A DNA stretch of 64,000 bases. It comes from Amorphus coralli DSM 19760 (lineage in GTDB: Bacteria > Pseudomonadota > Alphaproteobacteria > Rhizobiales > Amorphaceae). The position numbers and the translations under genes were made by a program. The notes under the pieces are model-generated. The model saw nothing but the letters and a program-made list of their open reading frames with translations. It did not search any database and was not told the DNA's origin. Shown here one piece after another: positions 32,370-41,656 of the stretch (position 1 is its first letter; the number at the start of each line of letters is the position of its first letter). The stretch is from assembly GCF_000374525.1 (NCBI RefSeq), contig NZ_KB894578.1:62001-126000 (forward strand). Reading direction: 5' to 3'.

Positions 32370-34264
32370 GCGTAACGGCGGGTGGCGAGAAGTCGAATGA
32401 CCTCGTCGGCGAGTTCGTCCGGCGAGCGATTGCCCGCGTCCAGCCGCAGTTCCGGATTGTCCGGCGCTTCGTACGGACTGTCGATGCCGGTGAAGTTGGC
32501 GATCTGACCGGCGCGGGCCTTCCGGTACAGCCCCTTTGGATCGCGAGCCTCCGCTACAGCCAGCGGGGTGTCCACGTGTACTTCAAGGAATTCGCCATCC
32601 TCAACGAGGTCACGGGCCAGCTGCCGTTCCTCCCTGAACGGCGAGATGAACGACACCAGCACGATCAATCCGGCATCGACGAAGAGCTTGGCCGTCTCCG
32701 CCACGCGCCGGATGTTCTCCACCCGGTCGGCCTCGGTGAAACCCAGGTCGCGATTGAGCCCGTGCCGGACATTGTCGCCGTCCAGCAGGTAGGTGTGCCG
32801 GCCGGCCGCCGCGAGCTTCTTTTCCACCAGGTTGGCGATCGTCGATTTGCCGGCCCCCGACAGGCCCGTGAACCAGATGACGGCGGGCTTCTGACCTTTC
32901 AACGCGGCCCGCGCAGCCTTGTCGATATCCAGGGCCTGAAGATGGATATTGGCCGCCCGGCGCAGCGCAAACCGGATCATCCCCGCGCCCACCGTCTGGT
33001 TTGTCAGCCGGTCGACCAGGATGAACGCACCCGTTTCCGGATTGTCCGCGTAGGCGTCGAACGCGATGGGTTCCGACAGCGAGAGATTGACGGTGCCGAC
33101 CTCGTTGAGCGTCAGCGTCTTCGCCGCCAGGTGCTCGAACGTGTCGACGTCGATGCGGTGTTTCAGCTCGGTGATCGAAGCCGTCACCGTCTTCGTGCCG
33201 CACTTGAAGAGATACGGGCGGCCGGGCATCAGGTCGTGCCCGTCCTGCATCCAGATCAGATCGGCGGCGAATTGGTCCGCGACTTCCGGGCGCTCGCCGG
33301 CCCTGGCAAGGATATCGCCCCGCGACACGTCGATCTCGTCTTCGAGTGTCAGCGTCACCGCCTGTCCGGCATGGGCCGCGGGGAGGGTGCCATCATGCGT
33401 GACGATTGCCTTGACCCTCGAGGTCTGTCCGGAGCCTGCAACGACGACCTCGTCGCCCGGCCGGATGGTCCCGGAGGCCACCGTGCCGGAGAAGCCGCGA
33501 AAGTCCAGGTTCGGCCGGTTTACCCACTGCACCGCCATCCGGAAGGGCTTCGCCTCCCGCTCGTCGGCGATTTCGACGCTTTCGAGATGCTCCTTGAGCG
33601 TCGGGCCGGAATACCAGCGCATGGCCGCGGACCGGGACATGACGTTGTCGCCATGGCGCGCCGAAATCGGGATCGGCTGCAGCGTTTCGAAGCCGAGGCC
33701 TTCGGCAAAGGCGCGGTAGTCGGCAACGATCCGGAAGAAAGCCGCGTCAGAATGGCCGACGAGGTCCATCTTGTTCACCGCCAGCACTACGTGGCGGATA
33801 CCCAGAAGTGACGCGATGAAGGAGTGACGGCGGGTCTGCGGCAGGATGCCGTGGCGCGCGTCGACCAGGATTACCGCCAGGTCGGCGGTGGAGGCGCCGG
33901 TTGCCATGTTGCGGGTGTACTGAACATGGCCCGGCGTGTCGGCGACAATGAAGCTGCGCGCCTCGGTGGCGAAGAACCGGTAGGCGACATCAATGGTGAT
34001 GCCCTGTTCGCGCTCTGCCTCCAATCCATCCACCAGCAGTGCGAAGTCGATGTCGTCGCCGGCCGTGCCGTGCTTGCGGCTGTCGCGGGCGAGTGCCGCA
34101 AGCTGATCCTCCAGGATCAGCTTCGAATCGTAAAGCAGCCGACCGATCAGGGTGGATTTGCCGTCGTCCACCGAGCCGCACGTCAGGAAGCGCAGCAGGC
34201 TCTTGGAGGCATGGTTCTCAAGCGTGTCGGCGGCGATGGCCGCGTCGAGAGCAGTGCTGGTCAT
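32366..34264 (-). CDS. cysNC: Bifunctional sulfate adenylyltransferase GTPase subunit / APS kinase
   Basis: A 632-residue fusion. The N-terminal part is an EF-Tu-like GTPase (CysN): P-loop [17 protein letters not shown] (about 31-47), [12 protein letters not shown] (about 108) and NKMD (about 162). The C-terminal 190 residues are APS kinase (CysC) with [21 protein letters not shown] (about 458-478). With CysD it makes APS from sulfate and ATP, driven by GTP, and then PAPS. It starts within the cysD stop (TGATG). The CysN-CysC fusion is common in alphaproteobacteria. Confidence 0.95.
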   Translation of the reverse strand: MTSTALDAAIAADTLENHASKSLLRFLTCGSVDDGKSTLIGRLLYDSKLILEDQLAALARDSRKHGTAGDDIDFALLVDGLEAEREQGITIDVAYRFFATEARSFIVADTPGHVQYTRNMATGASTADLAVILVDARHGILPQTRRHSFIASLLGIRHVVLAVNKMDLVGHSDAAFFRIVADYRAFAEGLGFETLQPIPISARHGDNVMSRSAAMRWYSGPTLKEHLESVEIADEREAKPFRMAVQWVNRPNLDFRGFSGTVASGTIRPGDEVVVAGSGQTSRVKAIVTHDGTLPAAHAGQAVTLTLEDEIDVSRGDILARAGERPEVADQFAADLIWMQDGHDLMPGRPYLFKCGTKTVTASITELKHRIDVDTFEHLAAKTLTLNEVGTVNLSLSEPIAFDAYADNPETGAFILVDRLTNQTVGAGMIRFALRRAANIHLQALDIDKAARAALKGQKPAVIWFTGLSGAGKSTIANLVEKKLAAAGRHTYLLDGDNVRHGLNRDLGFTEADRVENIRRVAETAKLFVDAGLIVLVSFISPFREERQLARDLVEDGEFLEVHVDTPLAVAEARDPKGLYRKARAGQIANFTGIDSPYEAPDNPELRLDAGNRSPDELADEVIRLLATRRYA

Positions 34265-35172
34265 CAGAAATAGCCCTCGCGCTTCTTCTTTTCCATCGAG
34301 GCCGTCTCGTCGCTGTCGATCAGCCGACCGGACCGCTCGGAGGTGCGGGCGATCAGCATTTCACCGACGATTGCTTCGAGCGTCGTGGCCTCGCTTTCGA
34401 TGGCGCCGGTAAGCGGATAGCAGCCAAGGGTGCGGAAACGGACCAGCCGCTGCTCGGGCGTCTCGCCGGGCGCCAGCGGCAGCCGCTCGTCGTCGACCAT
34501 CACCAGCGTGCCGTCGCGCTCCACGACGGGGCGGCGAGCGGCAAAGTAGAGCGGGACGATCGGGATGTTTTCCGCCCGGATGTACTGCCAGATATCCAGT
34601 TCGGTCCAGTTGGAGAGCGGAAACACCCGGATCGATTCTCCCTTGCGGATCCGCGTGTTGTAGAGATTCCAGAGTTCCGGCCGCTGGTTCTTGGGGTCCC
34701 AGCCGTGGCTTTCGTTGCGAAACGAGAAGACGCGCTCCTTGGCCCGGCTCTTCTCCTCGTCGCGACGCGCGCCGCCGAAGGCGGCATCGAAACCGTGCGC
34801 CGACAGCGCCTGCTTAAGCGCCTCGGTCTTCATCACATGGGTGTAGTGCGAAGCGCCGTGGTCGAACGGATTGATGCCCTCCGCCAGCCCGTCCGGGTTG
34901 GTGTGCACGATGAGATCCAGCCCGAGCCGTTTGGCCGTTGCGTCCCGGAAGGCGACCATCTCGCGGAACTTCCAGGTCGTATCGACGTGCAGCAGTGGGA
35001 AGGGCGGCTTCGACGGATAGAACGCCTTCATCGCCAGGTGCAGCATCACCGAGGAGTCCTTGCCGATCGAATAGAGCATGACCGGGTTGGCGAACTCCGC
35101 AGCCACCTCGCGCATGATGCGAATGGCATCGGCTTCGAGCTTCTGGAGGTGGGAAAGGCGCTGAAACGACAT
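34264..35172 (-). CDS. cysD: Sulfate adenylyltransferase subunit 2
   Basis: A 302-residue ATP-pyrophosphatase-type subunit. The PP-loop reads [18 protein letters not shown] (about 38-55), a SxGKDS variant usual in CysD, and the family sequences [21 protein letters not shown] and [11 protein letters not shown] follow. The frame stays open to 35253, but homology starts at [14 protein letters not shown], so ATG 35172 is used. It forms an operon with cysNC. No cysH, cysI or cysG lies beside it. The 215-bp gap to the divergent topoisomerase gene should hold the promoter. Confidence 0.95.
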   Translation of the reverse strand: MSFQRLSHLQKLEADAIRIMREVAAEFANPVMLYSIGKDSSVMLHLAMKAFYPSKPPFPLLHVDTTWKFREMVAFRDATAKRLGLDLIVHTNPDGLAEGINPFDHGASHYTHVMKTEALKQALSAHGFDAAFGGARRDEEKSRAKERVFSFRNESHGWDPKNQRPELWNLYNTRIRKGESIRVFPLSNWTELDIWQYIRAENIPIVPLYFAARRPVVERDGTLVMVDDERLPLAPGETPEQRLVRFRTLGCYPLTGAIESEATTLEAIVGEMLIARTSERSGRLIDSDETASMEKKKREGYF

Positions 35173-35387
35173 CGGTGTGGCTCGTGGCTCGACGGAACGA
35201 CGCGACGGGTGCGTCGGTCGGGGCACAGTAGGAGCGGGCGTCAGTCCTCTCAAGAAACGCGCTGCTCACGGTTGGCCGCGCAGCGGGAATGAAATCCCGT
35301 TCCGCTTTGGCTCTGCAGAAAGCCGCCGCGGGAACGTTTCTCCCGCGATCGGTGTTGGAGATGCTGTCCAGCCGATCGGAACCTTCG

Positions 35388-36455
35388 ATGAAATCGCAGA
35401 TCGAAACCACCGACCTTGTGCCGCCTCCACCCGAGGAGTTCGCCCGGGCCGCAGAGCTCGTCTACATGAGCGACGATGTCCCCGGGATCACCCGGCGCCG
35501 TTCCGGTCGTGGCTTTTCCTATCGTGATGCCGAGGGTGTGCTTGTGCGCGACCGCGTTACCCTCGCGCGCATCCGTGGCCTCGCCGTTCCGCCGGCCTAC
35601 GTGGATGTCTGGATCTGTCCCCTCGACACCGGCCACATCCAGGCCACCGGGCGCGATGCCCGCGGGCGCAAGCAGTATCGCTACCATCCGCGCTGGGTCG
35701 AGGTGCGCGACAAGGCCAAATATGACGGCCTCGTGGCCTTTGGCTCAGCCCTACCGGCCATGCGGGAGCGGGTGGATGCCGACATGCGCCGACGCACTCT
35801 CGACCGCAACAAGGTGCTCGCCTCCATCGTCTGGCTCCTGGAGCACACGTTCGTGCGCATCGGCAACACGGCCTACGCCCGCGAAAACCGCAGCTATGGG
35901 CTGACCACGCTGCGCAGGCGCCACCTGAAGGAAAAGTCCTCCGCGCTGCGGCTGAAATTTACCGGCAAGTCCGGCAAGGCCTGGAGCCTGAGGCTCACCG
36001 ACCGGCGGATCCGCCGTGTGGTCAAGGCTTGCCACGAATTGTCCGGCCAGCACCTGTTCCAGTATCTGGACGACGGCGAGCCGAGGCCCGTCGCCTCCCA
36101 GGACGTCAACGCCTACATCCGTGAGATTTCCGGCGCCGAGTTCACCTCCAAGCACTTTCGGACCTGGGCCGGCACAGTATTGGCCGCCACGCGGCTCGCT
36201 GGTGAGGAGCCGCCGACCAGCAAGACCGATGCGGCGCGCAAGATCAATGCCGCTCTCGACGAGGTCTCGCGCACCCTCGGCAACACCCGCGCCGTTTGCC
36301 GGCGATGCTACGTCCATCCGCTGGTTTTCGAGCGGTTCGTCGACGCGAGCCTCGCAGCCAGGCTTGCAGCGACAGGTACCGTTGATGCCGACAGCGGCCT
36401 GGAAGAGGACGAGCAGCGCGTTCTCGCCTGGCTGCGGGACGAGCGCGCAGGCTAG
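35388..36455 (+). CDS. DNA topoisomerase IB
   Basis: A 355-residue poxvirus-like type IB topoisomerase that relaxes supercoils through a 3'-phosphotyrosine. Visible are the N-terminal domain (VPGITRRRSGRGFSYRDAEG), the catalytic core RIGNTAYARENRSYGLTTLRRRHL (Arg near 157-167), Lys in FTGKSGKAWSL, the SKHFRTWAGT motif (His256, Arg258) and Tyr308 in RRCYVHPLV. Starts at 35289 or 35361 are also in frame; 35388 fits the homology best. Bacterial TopIB is common in Hyphomicrobiales and often sits with other stress genes. Confidence 0.92.
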   Translation: MKSQIETTDLVPPPPEEFARAAELVYMSDDVPGITRRRSGRGFSYRDAEGVLVRDRVTLARIRGLAVPPAYVDVWICPLDTGHIQATGRDARGRKQYRYHPRWVEVRDKAKYDGLVAFGSALPAMRERVDADMRRRTLDRNKVLASIVWLLEHTFVRIGNTAYARENRSYGLTTLRRRHLKEKSSALRLKFTGKSGKAWSLRLTDRRIRRVVKACHELSGQHLFQYLDDGEPRPVASQDVNAYIREISGAEFTSKHFRTWAGTVLAATRLAGEEPPTSKTDAARKINAALDEVSRTLGNTRAVCRRCYVHPLVFERFVDASLAARLAATGTVDADSGLEEDEQRVLAWLRDERAG

Positions 36456-36535
36456 CGGCGAGACCCGAGATGCTGGAACAATCCGTGCCGCATGCGGTTC
36501 TGCCGCTCAGAGCGCTAATCTCCAGGGAGCCCGCC

Positions 36536-37384
36536 ATGAGCGATCGAAAGCCCGCCCAGACACAGGACCGCCAGCCGGGTCTCGAGGACAAGATGCGCCC
36601 CGAACCCGATACCGCCCCGCGCCATCCGGGCGCCGGCAGACTGGACGGTAAGGTTGCGCTGATCACCGGCGGAGACAGCGGCATCGGCAAGGCCGTAGCG
36701 ATCGCCTTCGCCCGTGAAGGAGCCGATGTCGCCATTGCCTATCTCGATGAGCACCAGGATGCCGAGGCGACCGTGCAGGCGGTTCTGGACGAGGGGCGCC
36801 GCTGCATTGCCTATGCCGGCGATGTCGGTCAGGTGGAGCATTGTCACGAGGTGGTGGGACGGGTGATGGAGGCCTTCGGCCGTCTCGACATTCTGGTGAA
36901 CAATGCCGGCGAGCAGCACGAGGTCGAAGACCTGGCGGAGCTGTCTCCGGAGCAGCTGGAACGGACCTTTCGCACCAACGTCTATTCGTTCTTCTTCATG
37001 ACGAAGGCGGCGCTGCCGCATCTCGGGCGGGGAAGTGCCATCATCAATTCCACGTCGGTGACCGCCTACAAGGGCCACGAGACGCTGATCGACTACTCGG
37101 CCACCAAGGGCGCGATCGTGGCCTTCACCCGAACCATGTCGAACGTGCTTGTCGAACGCGGCATCCGCGTAAACGCCGTCGCGCCGGGACCCATATGGAC
37201 GCCGCTGATCCCCGCCTCCTTCGATGCGGACCATGTCGCGCATCATGGCGAAAGTTCCCCGATGGGGCGCGTCGGTCAGCCGAACGAGGTTGCGCCCAGC
37301 TATGTTTTCCTGGCCTCCGACGACGCGTCCTACATGTCGGGACAGGTTCTCCATCCCAACGGCGGCATGGTCGTGGGATCCTGA
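36536..37384 (+). CDS. Stress-type short-chain dehydrogenase (YghA/YhdF-like SDR)
   Basis: A 282-residue SDR with the 35-residue N-terminal extension (QPGLEDKMRPEPDTAP) seen in YghA/YhdF-type enzymes, then the cofactor motif TGGDSGIGKAVA (about 45-56), NNAGEQHEVEDLAEL, the catalytic Ser (INSTSVTAYKG) and YSATKGA (Tyr and Lys near 188-192). Relatives belong to the general stress response; substrate is unknown. ATG 36536 follows CAGGGAGCC. It lies 80 bp after the topoisomerase gene. Confidence 0.92.
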   Translation: MSDRKPAQTQDRQPGLEDKMRPEPDTAPRHPGAGRLDGKVALITGGDSGIGKAVAIAFAREGADVAIAYLDEHQDAEATVQAVLDEGRRCIAYAGDVGQVEHCHEVVGRVMEAFGRLDILVNNAGEQHEVEDLAELSPEQLERTFRTNVYSFFFMTKAALPHLGRGSAIINSTSVTAYKGHETLIDYSATKGAIVAFTRTMSNVLVERGIRVNAVAPGPIWTPLIPASFDADHVAHHGESSPMGRVGQPNEVAPSYVFLASDDASYMSGQVLHPNGGMVVGS

Positions 37385-37552
37385 TCCACCCGACGATATG
37401 GCCGATCCGGGCGCGTTCTGCGTGGCGAATTGGGGCGAGAAAAAGAGGATTTCGCGATTTGTATGAAATCGGGACCGACGGCCCGGCCGGTGTGGAACGC
37501 GCGGCCGTGTGTGACGTTGGCCGGGCATCCCGACAGCATAAGGAGGGACGTC

Positions 37553-37981
37553 ATGAAGATTTCTGAGATCATGAACCAGAGTTGCTCGGTGGCGAGCACC
37601 AATGAGACCATTGAAACCGTCGCCCGCCGTATGGTGGACGAAGACCTCGGCTTCTTGCCGGTGAGCCAGCAGGACAAGTTGGTCGGATCTATCACCGATC
37701 GCGACATCGTCTCGCGGGTCGTGGCTGAAGGCCGGGGGCTCAGCTGCACTGTGGCCGACATCATGACCCAGGACGTGAAATACTGCTTCGAAGAGGACGA
37801 CGTTGAACAGGTGATGGCCAATATGGCGAACAACGGCGTGCGGCGCATGCCCGTGGTCAACAGCGAAAAGCGTCTTGTCGGTGTGGTTAGCGTTATGGAC
37901 GCGGCCAGCGCAGGTCGCGATCAGGCGGCAAGCCATGCTCTCGGCGCGCTCGGCGCGGAAAAGCCGAGCCAGGCTGCCTGA
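37553..37981 (+). CDS. CBS domain pair protein
   Basis: A 142-residue protein made of two CBS motifs: the first with MNQSCSVASTNETIETVARRMVDEDLGFLPV and GSITDRDIV, the second with VADIMTQDVKYCFEEDDVEQVMANMANNGVRRMPVVNSEKRLVGVVSVMD (each quoted in part). CBS pairs bind adenine nucleotides and act as energy sensors or regulators of a partner protein. No partner is fused here. The ribosome-binding site AAGGAGGGACGTC is strong. A good terminator follows. Confidence 0.92.
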   Translation: MKISEIMNQSCSVASTNETIETVARRMVDEDLGFLPVSQQDKLVGSITDRDIVSRVVAEGRGLSCTVADIMTQDVKYCFEEDDVEQVMANMANNGVRRMPVVNSEKRLVGVVSVMDAASAGRDQAASHALGALGAEKPSQAA

Positions 37982-38025
37982 CCCTCACACCGGACAGTGG
38001 CTCAAGTCACAATTCGCCTCCAGAG

Positions 38026-38053
38026 AGCCGACCGCCGACGGCGGCCGGCTTTT
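38026..38053 (+). terminator. Rho-independent terminator after the CBS gene
   Basis: AGCCGACCGCCG (38026-38037) and CGGCGGCCGGCT (38039-38050) pair with one A-C mismatch (the innermost pairs must open to form a loop), followed by TTTTC. It lies 45 bp after the stop codon. Confidence 0.8.
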
Positions 38054-38109
38054 CTCGTATTCGGTTCAGTCCACATATCCGGAATTCAGCCGGGTGAGCT
38101 GGGTGGGGC

Positions 38110-39345
38110 TCAGGCGGGTCTGAAGACCACGCCGCTCGACGGGCGCGTGGGTATCGTCGTGAGGTCAATGTCGAGCGCTTGTGACGGAGCGTGCCATCCG
38201 GCGGCGGCAATTGCCTCCGACGCATCCTTAATCAGTTCGAGCGTCACACGTTCACCGGGACAGCGGTGTCCGGTTTCGACATAGCCGCCGCCTTGTGGCA
38301 CGAAGCAGTACGGGTCGTCGCTCCAGACCCGGAACCGGTCGGGATCGAAGCGCTCCGGCTCTGTCCACAATTCCGGGTCGTGGTTGGTGCCGTAGAGATC
38401 GAACAACACCCAACTTCCCTTTGGGATGACATGGCCCTGCCAGGCCAGATCGTGCCGGGCCCTTCCACCTATCGCGGGGAAGAACGGATAGAGGCGCCTG
38501 ACCTCCTGGGCGAACGCTTCGCATCCCGCCGTGTCTCCGGCAGTGAGCCGCTCGCGCATGCCCTTGTTCGTGACCAGCGCGTGTGCGGCGAACACGATGA
38601 AACGTTCCACGGCAACGATGGGCCGCACCACGTTCAATAGCTCCACGGCCGCTTCGTCCAGGGTGAGGGGAGCGCCATCGACATCGTGGTGTCGCGCGAT
38701 TAGGGCGAGGGGACTGCCGGGGGGAGCGTTCGTTGCACCTGCGCGCTCTGCGGTGACAGTGTCCGCAGCCCACGCTTCCGCGCGGCGCCGTTTCCTGCGT
38801 GCCTGCCAGTGGCGCGGGCCGACACTTCCGGCATTCTCGATCATCGCGGACAACTGTTCGGTGAGCGACGCGGTATCGTAGCGCTCCTTCGGAATGCCGG
38901 CGAAGTCGCAGGCGGTTTCCGTGAGGAGCGGCTGGATCGCCTCGGCGAGCACGATCTGCTCACGGTTAGACCAGTCGGCCATATGCAGTCGCCATCGCGC
39001 AGCGAAGGCGGACCGGAGCCTCTCGATCTGCTCAGGCTGCATCATCTTCAGAAACATCGCCTTGCGCAGCCGGTGGGCCCCGCCGTCCAGTGTCTGGACA
39101 CTGCCCTTGTCCTGCAGAAGGCGCACGGCCGTGCTCGGCATGGCGCCGTTGCGAGTGAAGGCATCGCGCTCGTAAAAAACGCGGGCCGCTTCCGCACCGC
39201 CCATGAAAAGCGCGTCGCGGAGCATGATGCGGCTGCGAAAGAGGTCGCTGCCGAGGGCCTGTCGTCGCCGCAGAATCATCGGATAGCCCTCCTTGAGGAG
39301 GGCCCCCGACAGGTCAAACTCTTGGGCGTGCGGGATCGGTGTCAT
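38110..39345 (-). CDS. Cytochrome P450, CYP152 fatty-acid peroxygenase type
   Basis: A 411-residue P450. The heme-binding loop FVPQGGGYVETGHRCPGE gives Cys362. The I-helix lacks the usual acid-alcohol pair and instead reads NVVRPIVAVERF with Arg241-Pro242, matching Arg242-Pro243 of P450 BS-beta, where Arg binds the fatty-acid carboxylate so that H2O2 can be used directly. SVQTLDGGAHRLRK has Gln84, aligning with Gln85 of the BS-beta hydroxylase rather than the His85 of decarboxylating OleT. No redox partner is nearby, as expected for a peroxygenase. It lies 55 bp downstream of a Cu/Zn superoxide dismutase gene on the same strand. Confidence 0.9.
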   Translation of the reverse strand: MTPIPHAQEFDLSGALLKEGYPMILRRRQALGSDLFRSRIMLRDALFMGGAEAARVFYERDAFTRNGAMPSTAVRLLQDKGSVQTLDGGAHRLRKAMFLKMMQPEQIERLRSAFAARWRLHMADWSNREQIVLAEAIQPLLTETACDFAGIPKERYDTASLTEQLSAMIENAGSVGPRHWQARRKRRRAEAWAADTVTAERAGATNAPPGSPLALIARHHDVDGAPLTLDEAAVELLNVVRPIVAVERFIVFAAHALVTNKGMRERLTAGDTAGCEAFAQEVRRLYPFFPAIGGRARHDLAWQGHVIPKGSWVLFDLYGTNHDPELWTEPERFDPDRFRVWSDDPYCFVPQGGGYVETGHRCPGERVTLELIKDASEAIAAAGWHAPSQALDIDLTTIPTRPSSGVVFRPA

Positions 39346-39355
39346 GATCGCAGAC

Positions 39356-39376
39356 GCGGCCGGGCGGACCGGCCGC
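39356..39376 (-). terminator. Hairpin between sodC and the P450 gene
   Basis: GCGGCCGG (39356-39363) and CCGGCCGC (39369-39376) make a perfect 8-bp stem with a 5-nt loop, 24 bp past the sodC stop and 11 bp before the P450 start. With no U-run it may only attenuate, letting part of the transcription run on into the P450 gene, whose own ribosome-binding site is weak. Confidence 0.5.
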
Positions 39377-39399
39377 GCTCTCTATCGAGACCGGAGAGC

Positions 39400-39933
39400 C
39401 TACGTACTTGCGCCGATCACGGCACAGGCGATGCGGCTGCCGGCATCGCCGGAAGGCTGGCTCTGGTAGTCATCCTGACCATCGTGGATCACGATCGCAC
39501 GGCCCTCGATGGCGGTTTCGCCCGCGCCGAGGGTCACGGCCGTGTTCAGCACCTGGGTGCGCAGCGTGCCGTCGGCCTCGACGTGCTGGTTCGGCATGTC
39601 GCCCGCGTGCGGGCCGTCCCCGGCCAGGAAGCCGTGCGCGGCGCCGGTGGGATTGAAATGGCCGCCGGCGGACTTGAAGCCGCTGGCCGGATCGCATTCG
39701 CCGGTCTCGTGGATGTGGAAGGCGACCCAGCTGTCGGCGGGAAGGCCGGAGATCTCTGCGTCGATCAGGACGCCGCCGCCTGACACGGGGCTCAGGTGTG
39801 CCGTTCCGATATCGGTGCCGTCGACGCCCACGAACGATGCTGTGATCGTCTCCTTGGGGGCGTCATTCTGCGCCAAGGCGGGGGCAGCGAGAGCGAGCCC
39901 GGCGAGGGTTGCGAGCACTTTCGCTTTCATCAT
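39400..39933 (-). CDS. sodC: Periplasmic Cu/Zn superoxide dismutase
   Basis: A 177-residue secreted enzyme. The signal peptide (MMKAKVLATLAGLALAAPALAQ) is followed by the SOD beta barrel: metal ligands in AFHIHETGECDP (His-x-His), GGHFNP and HAGDMPN, the copper His and catalytic Arg region near IVIHDGQDD and GSRIACAVIG, and the Cys pair (GEC...RIAC). It turns superoxide into H2O2 and O2 in the periplasm. Two ATG codons and a GTG are adjacent; AAAGGAGTGTG points to ATG 39933. The downstream P450 could use the H2O2. Confidence 0.93.
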   Translation of the reverse strand: MMKAKVLATLAGLALAAPALAQNDAPKETITASFVGVDGTDIGTAHLSPVSGGGVLIDAEISGLPADSWVAFHIHETGECDPASGFKSAGGHFNPTGAAHGFLAGDGPHAGDMPNQHVEADGTLRTQVLNTAVTLGAGETAIEGRAIVIHDGQDDYQSQPSGDAGSRIACAVIGAST

Positions 39934-40339
39934 CACACTCCTTTATGCCCCCCGCCACGCAACCGCTTTTTGAGGCCTTTGTTCCGCATCTGTCGTGAAA
40001 GAAGAGCTCGACCCCATTGCTGCAAGGCGCAGCAACGTCGGGCGTCGTCAGGCGAATGGTGTCAGCCTGACGGAAGCGCTGTCGACGTCGGCCTTCCGGA
40101 ATCTTGGGAACTTGTTCCGGGAAATCGTCGGGCGCATGCGGAAGAAGCGGGTGCGGCGCAATTCTGCAGTTATTTGGCGAATTTATATTTCGTATAGGGG
40201 TATGAAAACAGATTTATGGGCAACTTAACAAATGATATTTCAGTAATTACTAATTGTTTTCTGAATTTCCGGCAAAGAAGGCGGAACTTTTGCTTCCGGG
40301 CGGCATTAACGGTTGTGTGATCATGCCAGGGAGGAGCGT
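39934..40339. other. Intergenic region between sodC and the ECF sigma gene
   Basis: 406 bp with no convincing gene. The stretch 40180-40280 is AT-rich against its surroundings (for example GAATTTATATTTCGTATAG). GGAACTTGTTCC (40107-40118) is a perfect palindrome inside a larger CCGGAA / TTCCGG pair (40096-40120). GGAACTTTT at 40283, 57 bp before the sigma start, resembles an ECF -35 element, but no well-spaced CGTT -10 follows. Confidence 0.5.
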
Positions 40340-40918
40340 ATGACCGGTTTCCAATCGAGTTCCCCAGCTCCGGAAGCGGTTGTCGCGTTCTCCGTAGATC
40401 CAGCGACAGTGCATCTGGATCGTGACATCGTCGAGCTAATCCCGGCGCTCCGCATGTTCGCGCGGACCTTCTGCAAGAATGATTTCGATGCTGACGATCT
40501 GGTGCAGGAGACGCTGTCGAAAGCGATTGCCAACATCGCCAAATTTCAGCCCGGTACGAACCTCAAGGCGTGGATGTTCACCATCATGCGCAACGCCTTT
40601 TATACCTCGGCCAAGCTTCGCAAACGCGAGCAGCCGGGCTCGGAGGAGTGTGTGTCCGACAACCGCTGGGTGGGCCAGACCCAGGACTGGGCCGTGCAGG
40701 GCGGTGAGGTGCGCGCGTCGCTCGATGCGCTTCCACGGGACCAGCGCGAGATCTTGGTCCTGATCGGGATCTTGGGGGTTTCCTACGAGGAGGCAGCGGA
40801 CATGACCGGGTGCGCGATCGGAACGGTCAAGAGTCGGCTGAACCGCGCCCGGCGCCGGATGCTCGCGCTGTTGGAGACAGAGACGGTGTCGGAACTCTTC
40901 GAAACGTCGGTGCACTGA
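40340..40918 (+). CDS. ECF-family RNA polymerase sigma factor
   Basis: A 192-residue sigma-70 relative with region 2 (MFARTFCKNDFDADDLVQETLSKAIANIAKFQPGTNLKAWMFTIMRNAFY, about 38-88, quoted in part) and region 4 (LDALPRDQREILVLIGILGVSYEEAADMTGCAIGTVKSRLNRAR, about 130-172). The sequence resembles alphaproteobacterial RpoE/EcfG-type sigmas. No anti-sigma or NepR-like gene flanks it, so control may come from elsewhere. Start ATG 40340 follows GGGAGGAGCG. It is followed by a strong terminator. Confidence 0.92.
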   Translation: MTGFQSSSPAPEAVVAFSVDPATVHLDRDIVELIPALRMFARTFCKNDFDADDLVQETLSKAIANIAKFQPGTNLKAWMFTIMRNAFYTSAKLRKREQPGSEECVSDNRWVGQTQDWAVQGGEVRASLDALPRDQREILVLIGILGVSYEEAADMTGCAIGTVKSRLNRARRRMLALLETETVSELFETSVH

Positions 40919-40981
40919 ACCGCCTTTCCGTCCACCCGCCCGGCAGGCGGACCGGAGAAGGCACCCGTCCGGGATATCGAG

Positions 40982-41006
40982 AGCGCGGCCTTGGTCGCGC
41001 TTTTTT
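40982..41006 (+). terminator. Rho-independent terminator after the sigma gene
   Basis: AGCGCGGCC (40982-40990), a short loop and GGTCGCGCT (40993-41001) with one mismatch, followed by six T (41001-41006). It lies 64 bp after the sigma stop. Confidence 0.85.
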
Positions 41007-41055
41007 GATTCTGGGGGCATGGGCGTCACAGCGAACTTGTGGACGCGGAGGAGTT

Positions 41056-41162
41056 ATCATCGATAATTCCAGCTCAAATCAATTCGTGAGAAGGCTGGAG
41101 TCCGCTGGTAAGCGCCATTTGTTGCAGTGCATCACTTGTCGAGTTTCCAGATTATCGATTAT
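41056..41162. promoter_or_regulatory. Inverted pair of ATTATCGATnAT motifs, possible GntR operator
   Basis: ATTATCGATGAT (minus strand, 41056-41067) and ATTATCGATTAT (plus strand, 41151-41162) are 11/12 identical, in opposite directions, about 83 bp apart. They lie upstream of the CMD/TTT operon that starts near 41238. AT-rich 12-mers repeated this way in a GC-rich genome are unusual. The GntR/FCD regulator at 45701 is the obvious candidate reader. This is inference from position. Confidence 0.45.
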
Positions 41163-41237
41163 TCATTGACTCGCCTGTGGGAGCTCTGCGAAGGTTTGAC
41201 GAAACCAGAACAGCTTCTCAGGAAACGGACCCGAGAC

Positions 41238-41615
41238 GTGCAGCTAGACGAGCACAAAGCCTACTATCGCGAGATGATCGGCCTGGTGCCGCCCAAGGTG
41301 GCCAAGCGGCTGGAGTTTCACGCCGCGGTCGATCCGGAGGGGCTCGAGGAGATCGAGGCCATTCGCAAGAGCTTCCTGGAATCGAAGCATCTCGATGCGA
41401 AGACCGTTCAGCTCCTTGCCTACGTCATCCTGCTGACCCAGACCTCTGCCGCCGCCGAGTTCCACGCCCGGGCCGCCATCAAGGCCGGTGCGACGCGGGA
41501 AGAGCTGTTCGACGCGTCGAAGGTTGCATTCCTGTTCCGCGGCCTTTCGGCCATCAATCACGCGGGCGAGGTGCTGGAAAAGATCTACGGCCCGCAAGAA
41601 GCCGACAAGGCCTGA
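41238..41615 (+). CDS. Carboxymuconolactone decarboxylase (CMD/AhpD-fold) family protein
   Basis: A protein of about 125 residues of the CMD fold: KSFLESKHLDAKTVQLLAYVILLTQTSAAAEFHARAAIKAGATREEL and INHAGEVLEKIYG (quoted in part). The redox CxxC of AhpD is absent, so a peroxidase-linked role is unlikely; a decarboxylase or cofactor-free hydrolytic role fits better. The start is uncertain: GTG 41238 is chosen because homology begins there, while the frame is open to 41127. It is the first gene of the second TTT operon. Confidence 0.82.
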   Translation: MQLDEHKAYYREMIGLVPPKVAKRLEFHAAVDPEGLEEIEAIRKSFLESKHLDAKTVQLLAYVILLTQTSAAAEFHARAAIKAGATREELFDASKVAFLFRGLSAINHAGEVLEKIYGPQEADKA

Positions 41616-41656
41616 GACCCGCACCGCGGGCTCGTTCAACGACAACGGAGGACACC

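Noticed and set aside
39995-40228. A 77-codon plus-strand frame starting with GTG upstream of the sigma factor, considered as NepR or an anti-sigma factor.
   Set aside because: It lacks the NepR helices, has no ribosome-binding site and runs into the AT-rich leader. Not supported.
41238-41615. AhpD-type peroxidase role for the CMD-fold protein.
   Set aside because: The protein has no CxxC and indeed no cysteine in the core, so the thiol-peroxidase chemistry of AhpD is not possible.
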